Below, in pieces: positions 9,410 through 16,640 of a stretch of 64,000 nt of DNA. The first letter of the stretch is position 1, and the number at the start of each line of letters is the position of its first letter. Origin of the DNA: Novosphingobium sp. CECT 9465 (GTDB taxonomy: Bacteria; Pseudomonadota; Alphaproteobacteria; Sphingomonadales; Sphingomonadaceae). The stretch covers positions 434,001 to 498,000 of the forward strand of contig NZ_CAKLBX010000001.1 of assembly GCF_920987055.1 (NCBI RefSeq), in the 5' to 3' direction. The notes under the pieces were generated by a model. The model saw only the letters and a program-made list of their open reading frames with translations. It made no database searches and was not told the origin of the DNA. The position numbers were made by a program, and so were the translations under genes.

Positions 9410-9431
9410 GATAGGCGCGCAACGGTCCGCC

Positions 9432-9463
9432 ACGGTGCTTCCGGGGCGGGCACAAGGCACCGT
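9432..9463 (+). other. Hairpin between regulator and BKACE gene
   Basis: Arms ACGGTGC and GCACCGT (7 bp) enclose an 18-base GC-rich loop in the 84-bp gap. It has no T-run; it may be a weak terminator of the regulator or an operator for the downstream pair. Confidence 0.35.
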
Positions 9464-9493
9464 AACCGCCATCGGCACTTACACGAGGACACA

Positions 9494-10423
9494 ATGGCAA
9501 AAGGCAAGGTCATCATCAGTTGCGCCATCACGGGTGCAATCCATACTCCGTCGATGTCGGAATTCCTGCCTGTCACGGCAGAAGAAATTGCCGAGTCCGC
9601 CATCGGCGCTGCCGAAGCCGGTGCCGCAATCATTCACCTGCACGCGCGCAATCCGGTCGATGGCCGCCCGGATCAGAACCCCGATCTGTTCCAGCCTTTC
9701 CTCAAGGTCATCAAGCAGCGTTCCGATGCGGTGCTGAACCTCACCACCGGCGGCCATCCGTCGATGGCAGTGGAGGAACGGATTCGCCCGGCACAGACCT
9801 TCGCTCCCGAAGTGGCCTCGCTTAACATGGGGACAATGGGTTTCGGCCTTTTCCCGATGCTGGATCGCTACAAGACCTTCAAGCACGCTTGGGAAGCTCC
9901 CGCACTCGAAGCATCGCGCGATCTGGTGTTCAAGAACACTTTTGCCGATATTGAGCGTCTGCTGGGCATCCTGACCCCGCTTGGCACCCGGTTCGAGTTC
10001 GAATGCTACGACACCAGCCATCTCTACAACCTCAAGTATTTCCTGGATCGCGGGCTGGTGAAGGCCCCGCTGTTCATCCAGACCTGCTTTGGCATCCTGG
10101 GCGGCATCGGCAGCCACCCGGACGATGTGATGCATATGAAGCGGACGGCAGACCGATTGTTCGGCGATCAGTATGAATGGTCGGTACTGGGTGCAGGGGC
10201 GCGTCAGATGAGCATCGTTGCGATGGCGGCATCGATGGGCGGCAACATTCGCGTGGGTCTTGAAGATTCATTGTGGGCGGGCAAAGGCAAGCTGGCCGAA
10301 ACCAATGCCCAGCAAGTCACCATCGCGCGCCAGATCATCGAAGGCATCGGGCTTGAAGTAGCGACGCCGGATGAGGCGCGCGAAATCCTCGACCTCAAGG
10401 GTGCAGACCGGACCAACATCTGA
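9494..10423 (+). CDS. BKACE family (3-keto-5-aminohexanoate cleavage-type) enzyme
   Basis: A 309-residue TIM-barrel protein of the beta-keto acid cleavage enzyme family. Zn ligands are visible as H48 and H50 in IIHLHARN and Glu257 in RVGLEDSLW, with the conserved TTGG at 84-87 and N-terminal CAITGA. BKACE enzymes condense a beta-keto acid with acetyl-CoA, giving acetoacetate and a new CoA ester. That chemistry could shorten a side chain or open a ring-derived keto acid here. The stop overlaps the CoA-transferase/racemase start by one base, so the two are co-translated. Substrate is unknown. Confidence 0.88.
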   Translation: MAKGKVIISCAITGAIHTPSMSEFLPVTAEEIAESAIGAAEAGAAIIHLHARNPVDGRPDQNPDLFQPFLKVIKQRSDAVLNLTTGGHPSMAVEERIRPAQTFAPEVASLNMGTMGFGLFPMLDRYKTFKHAWEAPALEASRDLVFKNTFADIERLLGILTPLGTRFEFECYDTSHLYNLKYFLDRGLVKAPLFIQTCFGILGGIGSHPDDVMHMKRTADRLFGDQYEWSVLGAGARQMSIVAMAASMGGNIRVGLEDSLWAGKGKLAETNAQQVTIARQIIEGIGLEVATPDEAREILDLKGADRTNI

Positions 10424-11517
10424 TGACAGGCAGGACGGGGCCGCTTGCCGGCATTCGCATCGTCGAAATCGACGCTATCGGCCCCGTGCCGCTCGCCGCC
10501 ATGCTGCTTGCGGACATGGGGGCAGACATCGTGCGCGTTGCTCGGCCGCCCAGCGCTGGCGCGGGCGCGTGGGATGATGTTGGCGGCGATATTCTGCACC
10601 GCAGCCGCGCCGTCACTTTTCTGAACCTGAAAGATGAAGGCGATCGCGCCGCGCTCATGGACCTGATCGAAACGGCCGATGCGCTGATCGAGGGCTATCG
10701 GCCCGGCGTGATGGAGCGCCTTGGGCTTGGCCCTGAAGACTGCCTGGCGCGCAATCCCGCGCTCGTTTTCGGCCGCATGACGGGCTGGGGGCAAAGCGGC
10801 CCGCTGGCGTTGCGCGCCGGGCACGATATCAACTATCTGTCGATTACCGGTGCCCTTCATGCGATGGGTGATGGCTCCAACCCGCCGCCTGTGCCGCTTA
10901 ACCTTGTCGGCGATTATGGCGGCGGTGCGATGTTTCTGATCGCGGGCCTGCTGGCTGCAATCCTTTCAGCCAAGGCGACGGGCAAGGGGCAGGTGGTCGA
11001 TGCCTGCATCACAGATGGCGTTCCTTCGCTGATGAGCCTGTTCTATGCCTGGGAGCCGAAGGGCCTGTGGACCGACGCCCCCGCGTCCAACCTGCTGGAC
11101 GGCGGAGCGCCATTCTACCGGTGCTATCGCTGTGCCGATGGCCGCGATGTGGCGGTGGGTTGCCTGGAACCCCAGTTCTTTGCCCAGATGATCAAGGGCC
11201 TGGGGTTGGAAGATCGCGGATACCGGCAGGATGATCGTGCCGACTGGCCGCGCATGGAGGCCGATTTCAAGGCCATGTTCGCCACCCGCCCGCGGGATGA
11301 ATGGGCGGCATTGTTTGCGCAAACCGATGCTTGCGTCACGCCCGTTCTTTCGATGGCAGAGGCGCCGACCCACCCGCACAATGTCGCACGGGCGAGCTTC
11401 GCAGGCTATGACGGGATCAGCCAGCCTGCGCCCGCACCGCGCTTTTCCGCCACCCCCGGCAATGTTATCCCGCCCCAAACGCTGGCGATCGAAACGGCGT
11501 TGAGCCGCTGGTCCTAA
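10423..11517 (+). CDS. Alpha-methylacyl-CoA racemase (class III CoA-transferase fold)
   Basis: A 364-residue member of the CaiB/BaiF family. It matches the racemase branch: GHDINYLSITGALHAMG contains the catalytic His134, NLVGDYGGGAM the catalytic Asp164, and GCLEPQFF the Glu249, equivalent to the His/Asp/Glu set of mycobacterial MCR. The transferase aspartate context is absent. It would interconvert (2R)- and (2S)-methylacyl-CoA, needed before dehydrogenation of sterol- or isoprenoid-type side chains. It overlaps the BKACE gene (TGATG) and ends at a terminator hairpin. Confidence 0.88.
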   Translation: MTGRTGPLAGIRIVEIDAIGPVPLAAMLLADMGADIVRVARPPSAGAGAWDDVGGDILHRSRAVTFLNLKDEGDRAALMDLIETADALIEGYRPGVMERLGLGPEDCLARNPALVFGRMTGWGQSGPLALRAGHDINYLSITGALHAMGDGSNPPPVPLNLVGDYGGGAMFLIAGLLAAILSAKATGKGQVVDACITDGVPSLMSLFYAWEPKGLWTDAPASNLLDGGAPFYRCYRCADGRDVAVGCLEPQFFAQMIKGLGLEDRGYRQDDRADWPRMEADFKAMFATRPRDEWAALFAQTDACVTPVLSMAEAPTHPHNVARASFAGYDGISQPAPAPRFSATPGNVIPPQTLAIETALSRWS

Positions 11518-11535
11518 GCCGCGAACGGACGGGCA

Positions 11536-11560
11536 GCAGGCAGGTTTTGGACCTGCCTGC
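11536..11560. terminator. Bidirectional terminator-like hairpin
   Basis: Perfect 10-bp arms (GCAGGCAGGT and ACCTGCCTGC) with a 5-base loop lie between the convergent racemase and phosphatase genes. There is no long T-run, but position and symmetry suit a shared terminator. Confidence 0.65.
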
Positions 11561-11572
11561 GGGTTCCCATCG

Positions 11573-12337
11573 TCAGGCGTCGGCAACCATGGTGTCACGG
11601 AAACGCGCCAGCAGGCGAGAGTCGACGCCGGCGGCTCCGAAATAGCCTTCAAGGTTGCCGTATTCCGCCGAGATTGCGGCAAAGGCAGCTTCAAGAAACG
11701 CAACGTCGACGCCAATCATGGCGTCGATCAATCCCTGGGTCGGCACGAAGCCGAAAGCCTCCAGGAACTGCTCTTCGATTCCGCCCCGCAGGCGCAGGTT
11801 CTTGGCGAATACGTCGGACCGTTCATAATCGGCGATCACGACGTCATCGGGCACTCCGACAGCGCGCAGCAGCAGCGCAATCATCACGCCGGTACGGTCC
11901 TTTCCGGCGGTGCAGTGCACCAGCATGGGAGTTTCACCGTCAACGATCGATTCCACCAGATGGGACAAGTGCGGGAGCAGCGCTGCGGGGATCGACGCAT
12001 AATTGTCAGTCAGTGCGCGGCGCACCGTTTCAGGGGACTGGTCTTCGCGCAATGCTTCCCAGCCGTTGTTGGTCTTGACCCGCAAGTCAGCCGTCACGTC
12101 AAGATTCAGCAGGCGCGCGGTCGCGGCCCAGTTGTTCGGGTCCTTGTCGCGTTCGCCGGCAGACCGCAAGTCGCAGACCAGCTTGATATTCAGGGCAGTC
12201 AGCTCTTCGCGATGAATCGGTTCGAAACTTGCCGGACCTTCGGAGCGATAGATGATGCCGGGGCGCACGATGCCGCCGCCGGTCGTTGGCAATCCGCCAA
12301 TATCGCGGAAATTCAGCTTTGATAGAGCTTCGGTCAT
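11573..12337 (-). CDS. Tyrosine/dual-specificity phosphatase-like protein
   Basis: A 254-residue protein of the Y_phosphatase3 type. The P-loop HCTAGKDRTG holds the Cys nucleophile and Arg; the N-terminal NFRDIGG motif is typical of this group, which acts on phosphotyrosine or phosphoinositides. The ATG at 12337 starts just before the conserved NFRDIGG segment; an in-frame ATG at 12397 would add 20 residues with no family likeness. It is divergent from the small gene at 12652. Link to the catabolic genes is by position only. Confidence 0.85.
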   Translation of the reverse strand: MTEALSKLNFRDIGGLPTTGGGIVRPGIIYRSEGPASFEPIHREELTALNIKLVCDLRSAGERDKDPNNWAATARLLNLDVTADLRVKTNNGWEALREDQSPETVRRALTDNYASIPAALLPHLSHLVESIVDGETPMLVHCTAGKDRTGVMIALLLRAVGVPDDVVIADYERSDVFAKNLRLRGGIEEQFLEAFGFVPTQGLIDAMIGVDVAFLEAAFAAISAEYGNLEGYFGAAGVDSRLLARFRDTMVADA

Positions 12338-12441
12338 CGGGGCACCTGTGGGTTTGAAAAGCGGATTCGCTTCTGAATTCAGCAGCGGACCTGCCATCGG
12401 TGAGCGGGCAATACCATGCCCCTATAGTTCGGCAGGGTCAG

Positions 12442-12560
12442 TCAACAAGATTGCTGACAGCCGTCGACGACCAGCGTCTTTCCCGTGACAAGCGCCTGAT
12501 CGGCGATGCAGGATGCCTTGGGCGTTGCGGCAGGTTGAATGCGCTTTGTAAGATGAATTT
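12442..12560 (-). pseudogene. Remnant of an SDR gene (C-terminal end)
   Basis: Read on the minus strand, this stretch encodes ADQALVTGKTLVVDGCQQSC and a stop. It closely matches the C-terminal TGxxLxVDGG end of classical short-chain dehydrogenases. No Rossmann start or YxxxK is found upstream in any frame, so it looks like the tail of a lost gene. The exact limit toward higher coordinates is uncertain. Confidence 0.4.
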
Positions 12561-12651
12561 TGCGCCGGGTCATTTCTCCGCGCCGGAATGTGGTCAAACC
12601 TTTGTCGCTCGCGTACGAAACAGCCACCTCGGACAATCGGGAAATCTGCGA

Positions 12652-12885
12652 ATGAAGCTCTACAGCAAGGATGGCGTGGAGATGATGGACGTCAAGTCGA
12701 TTGATCTCGATGGCGAACGACTGGTTATCAAGGGCAAGATGATGGGTTCAATGGCGACAACGATTTTCGTTGCGCCAGCGGACATGTGGGGTGCGTTCAC
12801 TTTGTTTCCCTGGCGTGTGAAGCTGCGGATGCCGGGTTTGCTGTTGCGCGGCTGGCTGGCAGAGCGGCGCGCACGTCAGAAGTAG
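12652..12885 (+). CDS. Small protein of unknown function (77 aa)
   Basis: An ATG-started frame of 77 residues with no recognised domain. It begins MKLYSKDGVEMMDVKSIDLD, contains a patterned beta-like half (two short hydrophobic strands around KGKMMGSMATTIFV) and ends in a basic tail, RGWLAERRARQK. A GGGAAA element lies upstream. It is followed by the dyad-rich region ahead of the Rieske operon. The frame extends upstream to 12400, but that part overlaps the SDR remnant and reads as noncoding. The function is not known. Confidence 0.5.
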   Translation: MKLYSKDGVEMMDVKSIDLDGERLVIKGKMMGSMATTIFVAPADMWGAFTLFPWRVKLRMPGLLLRGWLAERRARQK

Positions 12886-12950
12886 GTCCGCACCGGCTTT
12901 CCACCTCGTCTGACATTCAGGAACGATAGCCGCGCGACTGCGCGGTCGCT

Positions 12951-12970
12951 GCATCTGCGCGCGCAGATGC
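12951..12970. promoter_or_regulatory. Perfect 20-bp palindrome (candidate operator)
   Basis: GCATCTGCGC followed directly by its reverse complement GCGCAGATGC. It lies about 32 bp upstream of the CRP/FNR-type box in the same intergenic region, so it may bind a dimeric repressor or activator of the oxygenase operon. Confidence 0.5.
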
Positions 12971-12990
12971 TGCAACATTCTTTTGCAGCA
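12968..12990. promoter_or_regulatory. Inverted repeat TGCTGCAA-N7-TTGCAGCA
   Basis: Perfect 8-bp arms separated by seven bases, overlapping the end of the 20-bp palindrome by three bases. A related dyad, GCTGCA-N6-TGCAGC, occurs at 26343-26360 in another divergent promoter region of this window. Confidence 0.45.
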
Positions 12991-13001
12991 AAGATGCAAA
13001 T

Positions 13002-13015
13002 TTGACCTGCGTCAA
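13002..13015. promoter_or_regulatory. CRP/FNR-type box TTGACCTGCGTCAA
   Basis: The sequence fits the FNR/FixK-type pattern TTGAY-N4-RTCAA exactly and is part of a 16-bp dyad (TTTGAC-N4-GTCAAA). It lies 48 bp before the ATG of a short leader ORF and 207 bp before the Rieske gene. A second box with the same spacing to an ATG precedes the extradiol dioxygenase. Confidence 0.6.
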
Positions 13016-13042
13016 AGTGGGAATCGGCCTTTTAGGGCTTTA

Positions 13043-13059
13043 GTCCTCCTTGAGAGGAC
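13043..13059 (+). promoter_or_regulatory. Hairpin covering a ribosome binding site
   Basis: GTCCTC and GAGGAC arms with a CTTGA loop. The right arm contains the GAGGA that would serve the ATG at 13063, so the stem could mask that site. Confidence 0.35.
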
Positions 13060-13062
13060 AAA

Positions 13063-13191
13063 ATGAACAAACTCTGTCTCATCGGTTCCAGTCTGCCCGC
13101 CCTTTGCAACCGCAAGGCGCGGGATATGCGCGCAAACCTGTTTCTGCCGCGGGCTGTCCATCCGGCGAGAAATCTCACCATCGCAATCTGA
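13063..13191 (+). CDS. Possible 42-aa leader peptide ORF
   Basis: An ATG at 13063 with GAGAGGA nine bases upstream opens 42 codons ending at TGA 13189-13191, 30 bp before the Rieske start. The peptide begins MNKLCLIGSS and is rich in Arg. The distance to the CRP/FNR-type box equals that at the extradiol gene start, which argues that this ATG belongs to a real transcript leader. No homology is claimed; it may equally be untranslated leader RNA. Confidence 0.3.
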   Translation: MNKLCLIGSSLPALCNRKARDMRANLFLPRAVHPARNLTIAI

Positions 13192-13221
13192 AAACGGCCA
13201 AACCGGAAGGGATACTTTGTC

Positions 13222-14604
13222 ATGCGTATCGACCATCTCAGCAAGTTTCAGGACGACCCCGTTTCCCACTTGATCGATCTGGAAAATCGCGAGGTGTCCG
13301 TCGCCACGCTTTACGATCCCGATCTTTACGAACTGGAAATGGAGCGCATCTTCGCCAGGGCCTGGCTGCTGCTCGGCCATGAAAGCGAAATCCCCAAGGT
13401 CGGTGACTATGTCGTGCGCCTGATGGGCGAAGATCAGGTGATCGTCGCCCGCGCGGCCGACAATCAGGTCCACGTCTCGTTGAACGTCTGTCCGCACCGC
13501 GCCATGCATGTGTGCCTTTCGGATTCAGGCAACGCCCGTGTGCACAAGTGCATCTATCACGGCTGGGCCTTCCGCCCCGACGGCAGCTTCATCGGCGCGC
13601 CGATCGAAAAGGAAAAGATGCATGGTGAAATCAAGTCGAAGGAACAGCTGGGCCTGAAGAAGGCGCGCGTCGCAACGCTTGGTGGCCTCGTATTCGCCAC
13701 GTTCAATCATGACGGCCCGTCGCTGGACGACTGGCTCGGCGACATGAAGTTCTATTACGAAATGCTGTTCTGCCGCACGGACAACGGCCTCGAAGTGCTT
13801 GGCCCCCCGCAGCGCCTGACGATTGACGCGAACTGGAAGACGGCGGGCGAACAGTCGGCCTGCGACGGCTTCCACACGCTCACTCTGCATGGTTCGCTGC
13901 TCGAAGGCGGCGCGATGGCGGGCGAGGAAAACACCGAGCACGAAAGCGCCCCTGCCATGTACGGCGTGAACGTTTCGGGCAACGGCCATTCGCTGCGTTG
14001 CATTCCGGCTGACACGAGCTGGGCAATGATGGCGGGCAAGACTCATCCGGGCATGACCGATGACGAACGCCTTGAACTGATGCCGCCTCCCGGCATCACC
14101 AAGGAACTGCTGCCGCAAGTGCGCAAGAACCTGACCGCTGAACAGTTGCACGTTTTTGCCAAGGCCCCGCCGGTTGTCGGCGGCATGTTCCCCAACGTGA
14201 ACATCCTGTTCGTCTATGCCCCGCTGCGCGATGGCACATTGGGTTCGGCGCTGGTGCTGCATTCGATCAACCCCAAGGGCGTCGATAAATTCGAATGGGT
14301 GACCTATTTCTTCACCGAAAAGGACGCCACGCCTGAGGTCAAGCACATGATGCGCGCCGCCGCAGCGCAGCTTACCGGCACCTCCGGCATCATCGAACAG
14401 GACGACAGCGATACCTGGCCGCACATGTCCGAAGCATCGCGCGGGTTCATGGGCCGCACCGAAACGCTGAAATACCAGGCGATCCTTGGCGAAAACCGCC
14501 CCGACGACTGGCCGAACAAGGCGCGCGTCTATTCGGGCTTCAGCAAGGACGATGCGCAGTGGAACTGGTGGCTGGCCTATCACGAACTGATGACCAAGCG
14601 CTGA
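13222..14604 (+). CDS. Rieske non-heme iron oxygenase, alpha subunit
   Basis: A 460-residue large subunit of an aromatic-ring-hydroxylating-type oxygenase. The Rieske [2Fe-2S] ligands are C90-x-H92 and C110-x2-H113 (CPHRA ... CIYHGW). The mononuclear iron site is D215-x2-H218-x4-H223 (CDGFHTLTLH), with the distal carboxylate in EQDDSDTW near residue 395. The family typically dihydroxylates or monohydroxylates aromatic or polycyclic substrates with O2 and electrons from a ferredoxin. It is followed 27 bp later by its beta subunit and then by P450 and ferredoxin genes; no reductase gene is in the window. Substrate unknown. Confidence 0.93.
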   Translation: MRIDHLSKFQDDPVSHLIDLENREVSVATLYDPDLYELEMERIFARAWLLLGHESEIPKVGDYVVRLMGEDQVIVARAADNQVHVSLNVCPHRAMHVCLSDSGNARVHKCIYHGWAFRPDGSFIGAPIEKEKMHGEIKSKEQLGLKKARVATLGGLVFATFNHDGPSLDDWLGDMKFYYEMLFCRTDNGLEVLGPPQRLTIDANWKTAGEQSACDGFHTLTLHGSLLEGGAMAGEENTEHESAPAMYGVNVSGNGHSLRCIPADTSWAMMAGKTHPGMTDDERLELMPPPGITKELLPQVRKNLTAEQLHVFAKAPPVVGGMFPNVNILFVYAPLRDGTLGSALVLHSINPKGVDKFEWVTYFFTEKDATPEVKHMMRAAAAQLTGTSGIIEQDDSDTWPHMSEASRGFMGRTETLKYQAILGENRPDDWPNKARVYSGFSKDDAQWNWWLAYHELMTKR

Positions 14605-14631
14605 TCCGTCGGTTATGCAAAGGATTGAAAG

Positions 14632-15198
14632 ATGTCTATTTCAATTGAAATGAAGCCTTCGACGACCAGCAGCTCGCTGACCGAAGTTGCTTATGGAAGC
14701 GAAGTCTACAACCAGATCATGGGGTGGATGATCCGCGAGGCGCGCCTGCTCGATCATCGCCAGCTTGACGAATGGCAGACCTATTTTGCGGAAGACCTGA
14801 TCTACAAGGTGCCCGTGCGCCTTACCCGCCGGGTGCAGGGCTTCGACAGCGAGTTCAGCAGCGAGGTCGGTCACATGGATGACGACTATGGTTCGATGAC
14901 GGCCCGCGTCCAGCGCCTGACCGGAACCAAGAGCGCCTGGTCCGAAGACCCCGCATCGCGCGTTCGCCGGTTCGTCACCAACATCTCTGTCTGGGAAACG
15001 GACATTCCCGGCGAATACGAAGTGTCTAGCTATCTGCTGCTCACCCGCAACCGTGCCGATGCGCGCGATTACAAGCAGTTGAGTGCAGAGCGCAATGATC
15101 GCCTGCGGTGGAACGGCGAACGCTACTTGCTGGTCCAGCGTACGGTGCTGGTCGATCAGGTCGTGCTGGGCATGCCCAATCTGGCGATCTTCCTCTGA
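14632..15198 (+). CDS. Ring-hydroxylating oxygenase, beta subunit
   Basis: A 188-residue small subunit with the cystatin/NTF2-like fold typical of dioxygenase beta chains. It shows the usual pattern of an N-terminal helix (IREARLLDHRQLDEWQTYFAEDLIYKVPVR), a central VRRFVTNISV strand and a terminal LLVQRTVLVDQVVLGMPNLAIFL. With the upstream alpha subunit it should form an alpha3beta3 oxygenase. An AAGGATTGAAAG element precedes the ATG. Spacing to the next P450 is 118 bp. Confidence 0.92.
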   Translation: MSISIEMKPSTTSSSLTEVAYGSEVYNQIMGWMIREARLLDHRQLDEWQTYFAEDLIYKVPVRLTRRVQGFDSEFSSEVGHMDDDYGSMTARVQRLTGTKSAWSEDPASRVRRFVTNISVWETDIPGEYEVSSYLLLTRNRADARDYKQLSAERNDRLRWNGERYLLVQRTVLVDQVVLGMPNLAIFL

Positions 15199-15316
15199 AC
15201 TGAACACTTGCGACGAAAAGCAGCATTGCGGGCGGGCGTCGGCAAATCGCGCGAGCCAACCCGGAATGCTGCCGCAAGACAGTTCACCACATTCAAATTC
15301 CAGTGAGGAGCACTCC

Positions 15317-16606
15317 ATGGGAGTCGACCGGATCGATCCACTCGACAAGATGCTGAGCGATTATCGCCTGGTCAGCGATACTTATACAGGTCGCTGCCCT
15401 GCCAATCCTTATCCGCTGCTGCAACAGAAGCGCAGCGCGTGTCCGGTGATGCAGGGTGATATTCTTGCCGAATATGAAGTCCCAAGCCAGGCGGATTTCA
15501 TGCGTTCCGGCCGCCCGATCGTGACGCTGTTCCGCTACAAGGACGTGCATGCGGTCCTGAAGGACCCGGCGAACTGGAAAAGCTATCTGCTGGCAGAAGG
15601 CTTTGGCGCGGCGGTCGACAACATGCTGTTCACCGGCATGGACGGCGAAGTCCACGACAAATACCGTGATCTGATTTCGAAACCGTTCCAGCGATCGGTC
15701 GTCCGCGCGCAGATCGATACGCTGATCAAGCCGATCATCCGCGATGAGTATGTCGCGGCGATGCGCCCGCTGGGGAAGATCGATCTGATGCGCGATTTTG
15801 CGCTGCCGTTCCCCTTGCGCGTCGCCTATGCCTACCTGGGCTTCCCCGATGATCCACGCGTTGTGCAAAAGCTGGCAGGCCTGGCGCTGCAAGTTCTGGC
15901 CGGGCCGCAGTTCAAACCCGAAGTTGCCCAAGTGACGGTGCCTGCATCAATGGCGGCGGGCATTGAAATGCACCAGACGATCCTGCCGATTGTTGCCGCG
16001 CGCCGTGCTGCCGGAACCGATGGTGATGACGTTATCAGCTACATGATGCGGACCGAAATCGACGGCAAGCGTTTCGATGACAACGACATCACCGCCTTCG
16101 TGCGCATGTTGCTGCTGGCGGCGGGCGAAACCACAACCCGCGCATTTGGCAACATGATGGTGCAGTTGCTCGAATGCCCCGATGTGATGGAAGAGATCCG
16201 CCAGGACCGTTCGCTGATCCCGAAGGCGATCAACGAAACCATGCGCCGCGATCCGACAGCAGCCGCGCTTGCCCGCATCGCCGACAAGGACATGGTGGTT
16301 GGCGGCGTGACGATTCCTGCCGGTACTGCCGTTTCATTGTCGATCGCTTCGGCCAATCGCGATCCCGAAACGTATGAACGCCCCGATGAACTGTGGATCA
16401 AGCGGCCCATGCGCCCCTTGCTCAGCTTTGGCTTTGGTCCGCACATCTGCATGGGGATGCATCTCGCGCTCGCCGAACTGGAAGTCGCGCTGGACGCGCT
16501 GCTTGATCTGCCGAACTTGCGCCCCGCTGCGGGCACGGCCCCGGCGTTCGTGCGCGGACTTAACCTGCGCGGCGCAGACTCGATCCCCGTTGAATGGGAC
16601 GTCTGA
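15317..16606 (+). CDS. Cytochrome P450 (oxygenase operon, first)
   Basis: A 429-residue soluble P450. The heme loop is FGFGPHICMG with Cys378, ExxR is E307-x2-R310, and the I-helix oxygen motif is AGETT (269-273). The ATG at 15317 has GTGAGGAG upstream; an open frame reaches back to 15083 but overlaps the beta-subunit gene. It differs clearly from the second P450, lacking the CYP101-like GGLDTV motif. Likely hydroxylates the same substrate class as the Rieske oxygenase, using the ferredoxin two genes downstream. Substrate not determinable. Confidence 0.93.
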   Translation: MGVDRIDPLDKMLSDYRLVSDTYTGRCPANPYPLLQQKRSACPVMQGDILAEYEVPSQADFMRSGRPIVTLFRYKDVHAVLKDPANWKSYLLAEGFGAAVDNMLFTGMDGEVHDKYRDLISKPFQRSVVRAQIDTLIKPIIRDEYVAAMRPLGKIDLMRDFALPFPLRVAYAYLGFPDDPRVVQKLAGLALQVLAGPQFKPEVAQVTVPASMAAGIEMHQTILPIVAARRAAGTDGDDVISYMMRTEIDGKRFDDNDITAFVRMLLLAAGETTTRAFGNMMVQLLECPDVMEEIRQDRSLIPKAINETMRRDPTAAALARIADKDMVVGGVTIPAGTAVSLSIASANRDPETYERPDELWIKRPMRPLLSFGFGPHICMGMHLALAELEVALDALLDLPNLRPAAGTAPAFVRGLNLRGADSIPVEWDV

Positions 16607-16640
16607 CCAACGGCTACAAAAATCCTGAGAGGATTTCACA

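Noticed and set aside
13525..14583. Minus-strand open frame of 352 codons
   Set aside because: It is antisense to the Rieske alpha subunit and has no recognisable motif or ribosome site.
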